A stretch of 35,623 bases of DNA from an uncultured Chlamydiae bacterium (GTDB lineage: Bacteria; Chlamydiota; Chlamydiia; Chlamydiales; SM23-39), in NCBI GenBank assembly GCA_903889795.1, contig CAISYW010000202.1, positions 1 to 35,623 on the forward strand. Direction: 5' to 3'. The number at the start of each line of letters is the position of its first letter. The first letter of the stretch is position 1. Positions 24,285 to 32,722 of the stretch are shown here, in pieces. The notes under the pieces are model-generated. The model saw nothing but the letters and a program-made list of their open reading frames with translations, was not told the origin of the DNA and searched no databases. The position numbers and the translations under genes were made by a program.

Positions 24285-26777
24285 TTAAAAATTATTAAAA
24301 TCAGCAACAAGATATTTTTTTTGAAGCTGGGGGCAGCCATTGAGGGCTAGAGATCGTATGGGGAGGTTGGCTAGATGAGAAATTCCTGCATCGGTAATGT
24401 GAGGGGTGTCGATTAGCCACAAAAGTTCAATGGGATGATGTTGAAGAAATTCGAGAGCTCGGTCGGTGAGATGGCTACATCCATTTAATACCAAGCGGCC
24501 TAAATAGGGATTGTTTTGAAAAACGCTGATCAGGGCTTCATCAGAAATTTGATGTCCTTCAAACAATTTGAAGTGAGTGAGGCGGCGGCAGAATCGCCCG
24601 ATTGCCAAGATGGCTTGATCGGTCAGATTATGGCCGTTCAAGTAGATCTCGAGTAAGTTGGGGCAGGATTGTGCTAAATGCATCACACCTCGGTCAGTGA
24701 GTTGCCGAGCGTCTGTGAGGTTGATCGACTCTAAGTTGTTTGTCGATGAAATGTTTAACAATGCTTTATCAGTGATGTCGGCAAGGCCGAATAAATTTAG
24801 CTCTTCCAGTTGCGGGCAATGAGAGAAAATAAATTCGATCGAATGGTCTGTGAGAAGGATACAATTCTTTAAGTCGATCGTTCGCAGCTGCGGATGAATC
24901 CGTTCGATCAGTTCCTCATCTCTGATTAAAGTTGAGGAACAGTCGATTTCATGAGATAAATAGAAAGTCGATTTTGGAGATCGTTTAAGTTTTTGATAAT
25001 AATCATCGATCCGGGCGAAAAATTCCCGCGTTTCTTGGCGCAATCGATCGGCAATGGTGGAGTGAGTTAGCGCAAGGTTGTTTTTCTCTTGTGGATCGAG
25101 GCTTAAATTATAGAGCTCTCCTTGTGAAGAGAGGCTGTTTTCTATCCATTTCAAGGATTCTTCCCTGCAGCCAATAAACCCTTCCGAATAGGGATTTTGC
25201 AGCATTGCTTTTCGACGAGAGTCTGATCGCATCAGAGATGAAGCGCAGGCGGGATGCGTTCCATTCAGCCGCAGAAGATCCATGACAGTTGGAAATAGAT
25301 CGATTTGGCTGCCGACTTCATGGATGGTTTTGGGGTTTTCGATTCTTCCGTCAGCAAGAATGAGAAGGGGAATGTGGACATTTTCTTCATAGAGAAAGCG
25401 ATGATTATAATAATTCTTCTCATGTTCGCCCATAGGATTGCCATGGTCGCCCAAAATAAAGAGAATCGTTTTTTTGCTGAGATTTTTTGCTCGCAGTCGA
25501 TCGACAAAAAGATTTAAAGCATAATCGGTGTAATGAACCGTCTGCAAGAAACGCTGTTGAAGCGGGGATCCTGAAAAAGCGGGGGCTTTATAATGGTCGG
25601 GAAGGATCCAAGGGTGGTGATTGGTGATAGTAAATAAGGTCAAAAAGACCGGATCTTTCTGTTCTTCCAGCCAATTTGCACTATAGCGCATAAGATATTC
25701 ATCCGGAGCGCCCCAGCCTATCGAGCCATCTGCGATCTCGCTTCGATCACGGATCTCATCGAAGTGTTTTTGTAAGAATTCTCGTTGGGAATCATAGACC
25801 AGAGAGCCGTTATGATGGAAAGCTGTTTTGTATCCGGCTTTTTTCAGTCGTTCAGGAAGTCCTGTCAGGGGAATGTCGATGTAGGGAATGAGGCCGCGTG
25901 CCGTTGTGGCCGGTGGAACGCCAAATAAACCCGAAATTAAGGCTCGATAAGTGAGTGTACCGTTCGAATAAAAATCAGAAAAAAAAATACCCTCTTTAGC
26001 CAGTCGGTTAAAATGAGGCATTGCGTTTTGATCTGAATTCACCGCATGAGAGTTAACCGACTCTAAAAAAAGGAAGAGAATGTGCGGTTTTTCTTCCGGA
26101 TCGATGTTTATCTCAAATTGTTTTTGTCCTGAAAAACGGAAAGAGGTTGAAAAGGATTGGGTAAATGTTCGCGTAGGGCTCGATTTTCTTTTCAGATATG
26201 AACAGAAGCGAAACAAAAGATCGATCTGTTCTTGAAAGAGGATGTGATTCATCGCATAAGCAGTTTGTTTGGGAAGCAGCAAAGCAGTCGTTGAAAGAGC
26301 TCCTAGCCCCAGGCACAGCAGCGTGCTCATCCATGAAAAAGAGGTGTAATCGTATAAGAAAAGATATCCGAAGAGCTGGAGCAGGAAAATGGCAGACCCA
26401 AGCCATAAAAAGCTCTTGAGGCCCAAGTGCTGGGCAGATTGAATCATCGAGCGGGCATGGCGTAAATGATACAGATAGGTTAGCCGCATTCGTAATTGCA
26501 TTTTTTGAAAAAGAAAGACGTCCACGAGCAATAGAAGATGAGTGAGAAAGCCGAGTGCCGCCGCTCCGGCAATAGATAGCGGCAAAATCAAAGAGAGCTC
26601 CATTACAATAAATAGATCTTCTGCCAATCCAATCATGTAGACATAGAAAGGTGTAGATGATTCCGAGTGGAGCGGTCTAATCAAAACAAATCGGATCAAA
26701 AGAGGGAGCGAAAGATTCAATAGAAGAAAATAGGCCAAAATTTTCATCCAATGACAGATGACAGAAACAATTGTCAC
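24285..26777 (-). CDS. LtaS/MdoB-like membrane phosphoglycerol transferase fused to C-terminal leucine-rich repeats
   Basis: This 830-residue protein has three parts. Residues 10-180 contain about five membrane helices, as in LtaS and MdoB. Residues 228-510 form an extracytoplasmic alkaline-phosphatase/sulfatase-type domain. It shows LFLES (Glu239), NGTLTYRAL (probable nucleophile Thr276), TNHHPW (His387) and LGDHGN (Asp444-His445), which match the metal and nucleophile positions of lipoteichoic-acid synthase-type enzymes. Residues 630-825 form about eight repeats of 24-26 residues with the pattern LxxLxLxxCxxLTDxxLxxL, typical of the cysteine-containing (F-box) LRR class. Known relatives move phosphoglycerol from lipids to glycans; sulfatase or phosphoethanolamine transferase activity is possible. 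The LRRs suggest protein binding outside the inner membrane. It lies 91 bases after ndk on the same strand and before oppA. Confidence 0.82.
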   Translation of the reverse strand: MTIVSVICHWMKILAYFLLLNLSLPLLIRFVLIRPLHSESSTPFYVYMIGLAEDLFIVMELSLILPLSIAGAAALGFLTHLLLLVDVFLFQKMQLRMRLTYLYHLRHARSMIQSAQHLGLKSFLWLGSAIFLLQLFGYLFLYDYTSFSWMSTLLCLGLGALSTTALLLPKQTAYAMNHILFQEQIDLLFRFCSYLKRKSSPTRTFTQSFSTSFRFSGQKQFEINIDPEEKPHILFLFLESVNSHAVNSDQNAMPHFNRLAKEGIFFSDFYSNGTLTYRALISGLFGVPPATTARGLIPYIDIPLTGLPERLKKAGYKTAFHHNGSLVYDSQREFLQKHFDEIRDRSEIADGSIGWGAPDEYLMRYSANWLEEQKDPVFLTLFTITNHHPWILPDHYKAPAFSGSPLQQRFLQTVHYTDYALNLFVDRLRAKNLSKKTILFILGDHGNPMGEHEKNYYNHRFLYEENVHIPLLILADGRIENPKTIHEVGSQIDLFPTVMDLLRLNGTHPACASSLMRSDSRRKAMLQNPYSEGFIGCREESLKWIENSLSSQGELYNLSLDPQEKNNLALTHSTIADRLRQETREFFARIDDYYQKLKRSPKSTFYLSHEIDCSSTLIRDEELIERIHPQLRTIDLKNCILLTDHSIEFIFSHCPQLEELNLFGLADITDKALLNISSTNNLESINLTDARQLTDRGVMHLAQSCPNLLEIYLNGHNLTDQAILAIGRFCRRLTHFKLFEGHQISDEALISVFQNNPYLGRLVLNGCSHLTDRALEFLQHHPIELLWLIDTPHITDAGISHLANLPIRSLALNGCPQLQKKYLVADFNNF

Positions 26778-26868
26778 TGTAAATGAAGACGAAGATTTTT
26801 TGAAAAGAAATTGGGATTCATCAGGCTATGGCCATCGCCGACGAATTACGCTCGCAATAAACCTTCTA

Positions 26869-27315
26869 TTAAGTACGTCGGAAAATTTCGTTTGGTTTAA
26901 AAAAGAACAGGATTTCTTTTTTTGCGGCTTCCGCTGAGTCAGATCCATGAACTGCATTACGCTCGATGCTCGTGGCGAAATCACAGCGAATTGTACCTGC
27001 GTCGGCTTTAGAAGGATCGGTAGCACCCATGATTTCACGATTTCGAGTGATTGCATTTTCGCCTTCGAGAACCATAATGAGAGCAGGGCCGGATGTCATA
27101 AATTTGACGAGGTCTTCATAAAACGGTTTTTCTGCATGGACAGCATAAAAACTTTTTGCTTGTTCAGTAGAGAGATGAATCATTTTTGCGGCAACAACGT
27201 TTAACCCATCGCGCTCAAAATATTCTATGATATTCCCGATTTGATTCTGCTCAACGGCGTCGGGTTTAATGATGGATAGGGTTTGTTCTAAAGTGTGGGA
27301 TGGGGTTTGCGCCAT
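26869..27315 (-). CDS. ndk: Nucleoside diphosphate kinase
   Basis: NDK transfers the gamma phosphate from ATP to NDPs through a phosphohistidine. The signature NAVHGSDS holds the active His near residue 120. The N-terminal LSIIKPDAVEQNQIG and the loop GATDPSKADAGTIR are typical. At 148 residues it has the normal length, with eight extra residues at the start. GGAGA precedes ATG 27315 at four bases. It is divergent from the heptosyltransferase-like gene, with about 107 bases between them for promoters. Confidence 0.97.
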   Translation of the reverse strand: MAQTPSHTLEQTLSIIKPDAVEQNQIGNIIEYFERDGLNVVAAKMIHLSTEQAKSFYAVHAEKPFYEDLVKFMTSGPALIMVLEGENAITRNREIMGATDPSKADAGTIRCDFATSIERNAVHGSDSAEAAKKEILFFFKPNEIFRRT

Positions 27316-27422
27316 AGAATCTCCAGAATATTTTTTGAACTTTTATTCTATCTCCCCTCAGAATTAAACTCATCAATCAAAAAGAGATTTTCAGATAAAA
27401 GTTTTTTTTGGTAGGGGTTGGC

Positions 27423-28523
27423 ATGGGTGTATACGGCAATTATCCTGATCTGTCTTCAGTTCGACGGGTTCTCGTTGTAAAGTTGCGTCATTTGGGAGAC
27501 GTCTTACTGACGAGTCCGGTGTTTACTTCTCTCAAGCGGGCGCTGCCGCATGCGGTCATCGACGCTTATATCTATCGAGAATCTCTTCCGATGCTTGAGC
27601 ATCATCCTGCGATCTCTGAAATTCTTTTGTACGACCGGGAATGGAAGAAATTGGGGTGGTTCGAGCGCTTCAAACACGAGGCGGCCAATTTGTGGCAAAT
27701 CCGCAAAAACAGCTACGATCTTGTAATTAATCTCACTGAAGGAGATCGGGGCGCTTGGGCGGCTCGCTTCAGCAATGCGGGGGTGCGTGTGGGAATTGAT
27801 CGCCGCAAGATTTATACCCATGTCGTGAAAAATGGTCCCTCGCCTCGACATAATGTAGAAAAGCAACTCGATGCTCTACGGCGGATCGGCATCCGGCCTA
27901 CTTTTGAAGAGAAGAAACTTATTTTGGCGATTCCCAATGAGGCGAGAGAGTCCGTCCGTAAGAAAATGTTTTGGGAACAGTTCATTTTGATTCACCCAAC
28001 CTCGCGATGGCGTTTTAAATGTTGGCCAAGCCGCAATGTCGCTGCTCTTTCGCAGAAATTGATTGATCAGGGACAGCGGCTCGTCTTTACTTCGGGACCC
28101 GATTCGGACGAGAGGGCGATGGTCGAAGAAATTGTGCGCTTATTGCCCAATGAATCTATTTGCAATCTGGCCGGTAAAATTTCATTGCAGGAACTCGCCG
28201 CACTGATTGAGCGATGCACTTTGATGCTTTGCGTCGATTCAGTCCCTTTTCACATCGCGAGCGCCCTGATGGCTCCGGTCGTAGCGCTTTTTGGTCCGAC
28301 ATCGGACATTACTTGGGGGCCATGGATGAATCCCCGTGCTCGAGTGATTGCGGCAGAGATGAGTTGCCGTCCCTGTTATCTTGATGGCTGCGGAGGGAGT
28401 AAGATATGCGAGTGTTTGAATGCCATTTCTATCGAGAGGGTTATGTCAGAGCTTGAAATCCTCGCCAAAATAGGAGCGCCTCGCTTGGGGATCGTTGATG
28501 AGTTGATCCACAGTCCCCGATAG
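27423..28523 (+). CDS. Heptosyltransferase-like glycosyltransferase, family 9
   Basis: GT9 enzymes (WaaC, WaaF, WaaQ) use ADP-heptose to extend the LPS core on the inner face of the inner membrane. Of about 366 residues, the N-terminal domain begins with VRRVLVVKLRHLGDVLLTSP, the usual GT9 opening (GDxLLxxP). The C-terminal domain has LIHPTSRWRFKCWP, then FTSGPDSDE and LCVDSVPFHIASALMAPVVA with the donor-site D-S/T-xxxHxAxA pattern, followed by LFGPTSDITWGPW. I chose ATG 27423 because AGGGG lies five bases before it; an in-frame TTG at 27408 is less likely. Its 3' end overlaps the end of lptB by 78 bases in convergent orientation. It sits beside the Kdo/LPS transport genes, but the acceptor cannot be told from the sequence. 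Confidence 0.88.
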   Translation: MGVYGNYPDLSSVRRVLVVKLRHLGDVLLTSPVFTSLKRALPHAVIDAYIYRESLPMLEHHPAISEILLYDREWKKLGWFERFKHEAANLWQIRKNSYDLVINLTEGDRGAWAARFSNAGVRVGIDRRKIYTHVVKNGPSPRHNVEKQLDALRRIGIRPTFEEKKLILAIPNEARESVRKKMFWEQFILIHPTSRWRFKCWPSRNVAALSQKLIDQGQRLVFTSGPDSDERAMVEEIVRLLPNESICNLAGKISLQELAALIERCTLMLCVDSVPFHIASALMAPVVALFGPTSDITWGPWMNPRARVIAAEMSCRPCYLDGCGGSKICECLNAISIERVMSELEILAKIGAPRLGIVDELIHSPR

Positions 28524-29177
28524 CAATACTTTGCCTTCCTGAATCAAATAGCTCCGATGGACAATTGAGAAAATCTCTCGGGCGTTATGGTCGGTAATCA
28601 AAACGCTGATCCCCTTTTTTAGCAGGTGTCGGATCAAATTTTTTACATCCTGTACTGCCAAGGGATCGATATTTGCAAACGGTTCATCGAGCAAGAGTAA
28701 AGAGGGCTCTGTGACGAGCGAGCGGGTGATTTCGAGCCTTCTTCGCTCGCCACCCGAAAGTGACGCCGCTTTTTTGCTGCGCAGATGGTCGAGATGGAGT
28801 TCGTTGATCAGTCGATTGAGCCGCTCATTTTGTTCTTTCTTGGGAAGAGAAAGAGTCTCGAGGATGCAGAGGATGTTTTCTTCGACGGTGAGATTTCTGA
28901 ATATTGAGGGCTCCTGGGCAAGATATCCGAGACCCAGCTTGGCTCGGCTGTGAATCGGCATCCCTGAGATGTTTTCTCCTTTAAAGAACACTTCTCCCTC
29001 ATCAGGGCGAATCAGTCCGATCGTCATGTAAAATGCTGTCGTCTTGCCAGCTCCGTTAGGGCCGAGAAGGCCTACTGCTTCGCCGGTGTTAACTTGAAAG
29101 GAAAGTCCATTGACGACCGCTTTGCCGCCATATTGTTTCATGAGGTTGTGAACTTCGAGAAGAGGGGGAATTGTCAT
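28446..29177 (-). CDS. lptB: LPS export ABC transporter ATP-binding protein LptB
   Basis: LptB is the cytosolic ATPase that, with LptF and LptG, drives LPS from the inner membrane to the Lpt bridge. At 243 residues it has Walker A GPNGAGKTTAFYM, Q-loop region YLAQEPSIFRNLTVEENI (a pattern specific to LptB), ABC signature LSGGERRRLEI, Walker B LLLLDEPFANIDP and the switch His (LITDHN). The start overlaps the end of the LptA-like gene by four bases (ATGA), so translation is coupled. It is the last gene of kdsA-lptC-lptA-lptB. Its last 78 bases are shared with the convergent heptosyltransferase-like gene. Confidence 0.95.
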   Translation of the reverse strand: MTIPPLLEVHNLMKQYGGKAVVNGLSFQVNTGEAVGLLGPNGAGKTTAFYMTIGLIRPDEGEVFFKGENISGMPIHSRAKLGLGYLAQEPSIFRNLTVEENILCILETLSLPKKEQNERLNRLINELHLDHLRSKKAASLSGGERRRLEITRSLVTEPSLLLLDEPFANIDPLAVQDVKNLIRHLLKKGISVLITDHNAREIFSIVHRSYLIQEGKVLLSGTVDQLINDPQARRSYFGEDFKL

Positions 29178-30178
29178 AAGTACTTCGAAAAGAGAGTTTC
29201 AATAATGTTTTCTTCCTGCAGCGTAAAGTGGAAGTGAACGTCGCCGATGCCCTGAACGCTTTCGCGCTGGGTCGCGGGATCCATCTGAACGCGAACCTCC
29301 GGAGCGCTGAGAGAGATATCGCCGCTTGATTGCCAAAAGAGTACGCGATTGGGGGCTATGCATGATAGAATCATTGTTCGCGTCTCCGGAATATAGATAA
29401 GCTGATCGGCTAAAGCGAAGCTCTCTTGATCTTGGATAATCGAAGAAATCATGCGGACCGAACCCTCGCAATGGAGAGCTTCGGGCCGTGTGCGGCCTGT
29501 TCGTTCTTGATAGATCAATCGTCCTTGATCGGCTTCTAAATGAGTTTGTTCATCTTCAAACGAAACATTTCCTTCTAATAAGAGGTCCTGGTCCCAGATC
29601 AGCCGCTCTGCATGGAAAGAGATTGAGGAGCCTTTGTTCCATCCGGCTTCGATTTCTCCTCTGATTTCTTCGCAAATAATCTGTTTCGTTTCGAGATCTA
29701 AACGCATTTTTCGCGCTTCGAGATGATCGCATTCATGAGTCAAAAAGCAGTATTGAGATAGAGGAGAAGGAATGAGTTCAATGGAGCCCCCCCTGTTAGC
29801 CAGGGCGCTAAATCGCGCCTCGCTTCCTTTCGCGGTAAAACCGTCGCTAGTGGTGATTTCGACCCCGCCTTGGCAGCGGAGGCTTTGGAAGCCAAAGAGT
29901 GCGCCAACGTCGATTTCACCGCTTGCTCGATCAGCGAATAAATTGATTTCGCGGTTTGCTGTAACTGCGTGAACGCAAACTTGCCCGTCGAGGGAGATCT
30001 TTTGGAAAGGGGTGCGATGATCCATCTTGAAATTCTGTACAACGGCGCGATTGGCGCTGAGCCGGCCGGCCGGGTGAGTCATTTCCACGGCCTGCGTCAA
30101 TATTAAATCTCGTCCATTATAGGTTGTTTTTTCCGCTTGCAGTTGGTAAAGACTTATCAGTGAGGCAATGATGATCAT
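29174..30178 (-). CDS. LptA/OstA-like periplasmic LPS transport protein
   Basis: This 334-residue protein has a short signal sequence (IIIASLISLYQLQA). Repeated beta-strand units follow, such as LSANRAVVQNF, GFTAKGSEARFSAL, LLLEGNVSFEDEQTHLEADQ and HCEGSVRMIS. Alternation of 'G-x-V-x-(a/d)-x-A-(d)' strands is typical of the OstA N-terminal jelly-roll fold of LptA, which forms the bridge carrying LPS across the periplasm. It is about twice the length of E. coli LptA, so it may contain two such units. Position between an LptC-like gene and lptB, with four-base overlaps on both sides, supports the role. Low identity to proteobacterial LptA is expected. Confidence 0.75.
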   Translation of the reverse strand: MIIIASLISLYQLQAEKTTYNGRDLILTQAVEMTHPAGRLSANRAVVQNFKMDHRTPFQKISLDGQVCVHAVTANREINLFADRASGEIDVGALFGFQSLRCQGGVEITTSDGFTAKGSEARFSALANRGGSIELIPSPLSQYCFLTHECDHLEARKMRLDLETKQIICEEIRGEIEAGWNKGSSISFHAERLIWDQDLLLEGNVSFEDEQTHLEADQGRLIYQERTGRTRPEALHCEGSVRMISSIIQDQESFALADQLIYIPETRTMILSCIAPNRVLFWQSSGDISLSAPEVRVQMDPATQRESVQGIGDVHFHFTLQEENIIETLFSKYL

Positions 30179-30822
30179 GGAAGACCTTTCGCAGGATCAA
30201 AAGATGCATGCAGATGCTGTGCTGTAAATGTGGGGGATTTGCCGCACGCAGAAAAATTTGCCTCTGTTGCTGTTCCGGAGAAAAAGGCGAGTTCTGAGTC
30301 GATCGCCTCCGGCAAATCGTGGCCGGGCAGACGAAAAAATTGCATATGAACGATTTGGGCAATAAAGTGATGGGAGGGGTAAAAATAGATCCCCTCTTGT
30401 GCGGTCATATGGCGTACTTGCTGTAGACAGCCGTCATCGTGATGTTCGATCGCAATCTTTTTCAAAATGGATGTAGAATTATTTCCCAGCTCTTGCATCC
30501 AACAGTCGAGTTTTTGCAGCTTTTCGACGGCTTCAATTTTTCCTTTTCGCTGGTGAACGATCAACTCTGATTCTTGACTTTGAATTCGAAGGTGTTGCCG
30601 CTGCGATCCCTGCATGATCCAGAAATCTTTTTGTACAATTTGTCGATTTTGGGTGGCAGGATGCATTTCGAGAGCATGGCGCGCTCTCTGAGAGCTGTTT
30701 TTTAAAACAAATTTTTGATAGCGCGCCCTGTCATCATGCCGCAACCGTACATGATCCCAATAAGCGATTGCGCAAGTGGCGCACAAAAAAAAGGAAAAAA
30801 AAATAAAAGTGCGTTTAAACAT
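30175..30822 (-). CDS. LptC-like membrane-anchored protein (CT654 position)
   Basis: The 215-residue product starts with a single hydrophobic helix (TFIFFSFFLCATCAIAYW) and continues outside the membrane, as in LptC, which hands LPS from LptBFG to LptA. The rest has strand-rich stretches (DFWIMQGSQRQHLRIQSQES, GIYFYPSHHFIAQIVHMQFF) but no motif I can name, so the LptC role comes from topology and position. I chose ATG 30822, five bases after the kdsA stop. The frame is open further upstream, but that part lies inside kdsA. Its end overlaps the LptA-like start by four bases. The order kdsA, this gene and lptB matches Chlamydia CT655-CT653 from memory. Confidence 0.65.
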   Translation of the reverse strand: MFKRTFIFFSFFLCATCAIAYWDHVRLRHDDRARYQKFVLKNSSQRARHALEMHPATQNRQIVQKDFWIMQGSQRQHLRIQSQESELIVHQRKGKIEAVEKLQKLDCWMQELGNNSTSILKKIAIEHHDDGCLQQVRHMTAQEGIYFYPSHHFIAQIVHMQFFRLPGHDLPEAIDSELAFFSGTATEANFSACGKSPTFTAQHLHASFDPAKGLP

Positions 30823-30827
30823 CGCTA

Positions 30828-31667
30828 TTATTTGCCGCTCAATTGCGCCGTTGGGTGTACGGCATTGTAAATCCGTTCCAGCTCTTGCAACAAAGAGCTG
30901 AGCTCTTCCAGCGGCAGTACTGTGGCAGCGTCGCTCTTGGCTTGATTGGGGTTCGGATGGCACTCTAAAAAAAGCGCATTGCACCCCACGGCGATAGCGG
31001 CTTTGGCCAAAATGGGAATGAATTCGCGCTGCCCTCCTGAAACGTGGCCAAGCCCTCCGGGGAGCTGGACTGAATGAGTTGCGTCAAAACAGACGGGGAA
31101 GCCGAGTTTTTGCATAATTGGAATGGAACGAAAATCGCTTACCAGATTGTTATACCCAAAAGATGTTCCGCGATCTGTCAGCAAAATACGGTCGTTGCCG
31201 CAAAAGAGGAGCTTGTCAACGACATTTTTCATATCCCATGGAGCGAGAAATTGCCCTTTTTTGACGTTGACAGCGGCCTTCGTGCGCCCGACAGCTGCGA
31301 TGAGATCGGTTTGGCGGCATAAAAACGCGGGGATCTGGATCATGTCGCAAACCTCGGCGGCGGCTGTCGCTTCTTCAGGAGAGTGAACATCCGTTAGAAC
31401 AGGCAATCCGAGTTCTTTTTTTATCCGCTCCAGAATACGCAGACCTTTTTCTAATCCGGGACCGCGAAAGGAGTCGATTGAAGAGCGGTTGGCTTTGTCG
31501 TAGCTTGCTTTAAAAATTAAGGAAAAGGGACAATTACGCATTATTTTTTGAAGTGATGCTGCAATTGATAGCGTATGCTCTTCGCTTTCGATGACGCAGG
31601 GACCGGCTAAAATTGCGAGCGGCTCGCCTTCCCCGATTTTGTAATCGCCAATCAGTAATTTTTTCAT
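30828..31667 (-). CDS. kdsA: 3-deoxy-8-phosphooctulonate synthase (Kdo-8-P synthase)
   Basis: KdsA condenses PEP with arabinose-5-phosphate to give Kdo-8-phosphate, the first committed step to the Kdo of LPS. At 279 residues it shows LAGPCVIESEEH near residue 19, KASYDKANRSS, GLPVLTDVHSPEEA, IQIPAFLCRQTDLI, NVKKGQFLAPWDM, TDRGTSFGYNNLV and FDATHSVQLPGG, all typical. Residue Cys in LAGPCVIES and the His/Asp pairs suit the metal-dependent subtype, but the subtype is not certain. It is the first gene of the LPS operon and is divergent from the Nudix gene, with 46 bases between. Confidence 0.97.
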   Translation of the reverse strand: MKKLLIGDYKIGEGEPLAILAGPCVIESEEHTLSIAASLQKIMRNCPFSLIFKASYDKANRSSIDSFRGPGLEKGLRILERIKKELGLPVLTDVHSPEEATAAAEVCDMIQIPAFLCRQTDLIAAVGRTKAAVNVKKGQFLAPWDMKNVVDKLLFCGNDRILLTDRGTSFGYNNLVSDFRSIPIMQKLGFPVCFDATHSVQLPGGLGHVSGGQREFIPILAKAAIAVGCNALFLECHPNPNQAKSDAATVLPLEELSSLLQELERIYNAVHPTAQLSGK

Positions 31668-31713
31668 GGTTAGGAATATACAAAAGGTATGTAAACTCTA
31701 GCAAGGTTCAATT

Positions 31714-32253
31714 ATGAAACGCACCCCGTTAATTCATTTGCTACAGGCATATTCCCCTGCGTATAGCGAGGAAAAAATCTTTCAGACGGAGATGATGGAT
31801 TTTATTGAGCGTCAAGAAAATTGTTTTGAGCGTTTTTTGGAGACAGGGCACATTACCGCCTCATCGTGGTTATTGAGCAAAGATCATACAAAAGCTCTTC
31901 TGATGCATCATACAAAACTGGATCGTTGGGTTCAGTTAGGGGGGCATTGCGATGGAGATCCCGATGTCATGCGAGTGGCTATCAAAGAAGCTCGCGAAGA
32001 ATCGGGAATTGGTCAAATCAGGCCGGTTTCGAATGAAATTTTTGATATTGATATTCACTTGATTCCTGCGAAAGATCAAATATGCGCGCACTATCATTAC
32101 GACGTGCGGTTTTTATTGGAAACTACGAGCGAGGAGCTCGTTGTTTCCAATCGCGAATCCAAAGAGCTGAGATGGGTTGGCAAAAATATTCGAGAGCTTC
32201 CGACAGACAGCCGTTCCGTTGTCCGCATGTTTATCAAATGGCTCGATCCTTAA
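31714..32253 (+). CDS. Nudix hydrolase
   Basis: Nudix enzymes cleave nucleoside diphosphates linked to another group. The 179-residue protein has the box segment GGHCDGDPDVMRVAIKEARE followed by ESGIG. The REUxEExGU part is recognisable (KEAREESGI, with Lys for the first Arg). The earlier Glu of the box is not at its usual spacing, being replaced in the DGDPD region. This GGHxDxD form is seen in a subgroup of Nudix proteins. The substrate cannot be told. AAGG lies eight bases before ATG 31714. It is divergent from kdsA and lies 63 bases before tRNA-Arg. Confidence 0.85.
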   Translation: MKRTPLIHLLQAYSPAYSEEKIFQTEMMDFIERQENCFERFLETGHITASSWLLSKDHTKALLMHHTKLDRWVQLGGHCDGDPDVMRVAIKEAREESGIGQIRPVSNEIFDIDIHLIPAKDQICAHYHYDVRFLLETTSEELVVSNRESKELRWVGKNIRELPTDSRSVVRMFIKWLDP

Positions 32254-32316
32254 GACTCTTGCTAAATAGCGGATGAGAATTTATCATTTCATAAAGTCGA
32301 TGTCATTTGTTTAAAT

Positions 32317-32389
32317 GGATTGATAGCTCAGAGGATAGAGCACCCGCCTTCTAAGCGGGCGGTCGTAGGTTCGAGTCCTACTCAATCCG
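32317..32389 (+). tRNA. tRNA-Arg (anticodon TCT)
   Basis: The acceptor GGATTGA pairs with TCAATCC. The anticodon loop CTTCTAA sits in a CCCGC/GCGGG stem and gives anticodon TCT for arginine AGA. The T arm is GTAGGTTCGAGTCCTAC. CCA is not encoded. An AT-only hairpin follows. Confidence 0.96.
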
Positions 32390-32415
32390 ATTTTTCTCGA
32401 AGAAAAAAATCTTTC
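32389..32415 (+). terminator. AT-rich hairpin after tRNA-Arg, possible terminator
   Basis: GATTTTTCT and AGAAAAAAATC pair around loop CGA, with two extra bases on the 3' side, followed by TTTC. It directly adjoins the tRNA 3' end. The weak stem makes this call tentative. Confidence 0.35.
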
Positions 32416-32462
32416 AAATCAATATGATAACCTTCTTGCGCTCCTTGGTTTTCGAAAACTGT

Positions 32463-32636
32463 AATATTAACCTGAGGGGTAAAAGGGTGACAAATTTCGT
32501 AGCGAGGCAAAGCCATATCAAAGCATCCGCGTTCCGAACGAGAAGCTCATGGTAAAACCATGGGCGACGAGAGAGGATTGATATGGTGAAGCCGCAGCCA
32601 GTAAGTTGTCACCTTTTTACCCCTCGGGTTAATAAT
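32463..32636. repeat. 174-bp palindromic MITE-like element B with 31-bp terminal inverted repeats
   Basis: The ends 32463-32493 and 32606-32636 are inverted copies matching at 28 of 31 positions. Inside, CCATATCAA (32513-32521) and TTGATATGG (32578-32586) form a 9-bp stem. It encloses the hairpin 32545-32553/32557-32565 (9 bp with one G-U). The whole element can fold into one long hairpin. Read on the plus strand, its joints carry TCCGAA and GACGAGAGAGGA in the same places as element A near 8607-8747. A start codon (32583) after GAGAGGA opens MVKPQPVSCHL, similar to MAKAQQAFCHL of element A. It lies in the 333-base gap between tRNA-Arg and hppA. It is too small to carry a transposase; a deletion derivative of a larger element is likely. 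No clear target duplication was seen. Confidence 0.8.
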
Positions 32637-32722
32637 TATGCCGAATCCGAGCAAAGCGCTCCGAAAGCAAGAAATTTTGTTATTTATAAAATTTTTGAGA
32701 CGTGCCCAACCAGGGAGATTGC

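Noticed and set aside
30823..30984. Upstream extension of the LptC-like gene
   Set aside because: This part lies inside kdsA in another frame. ATG 30822 just after the kdsA stop gives a proper membrane anchor at the N-terminus.
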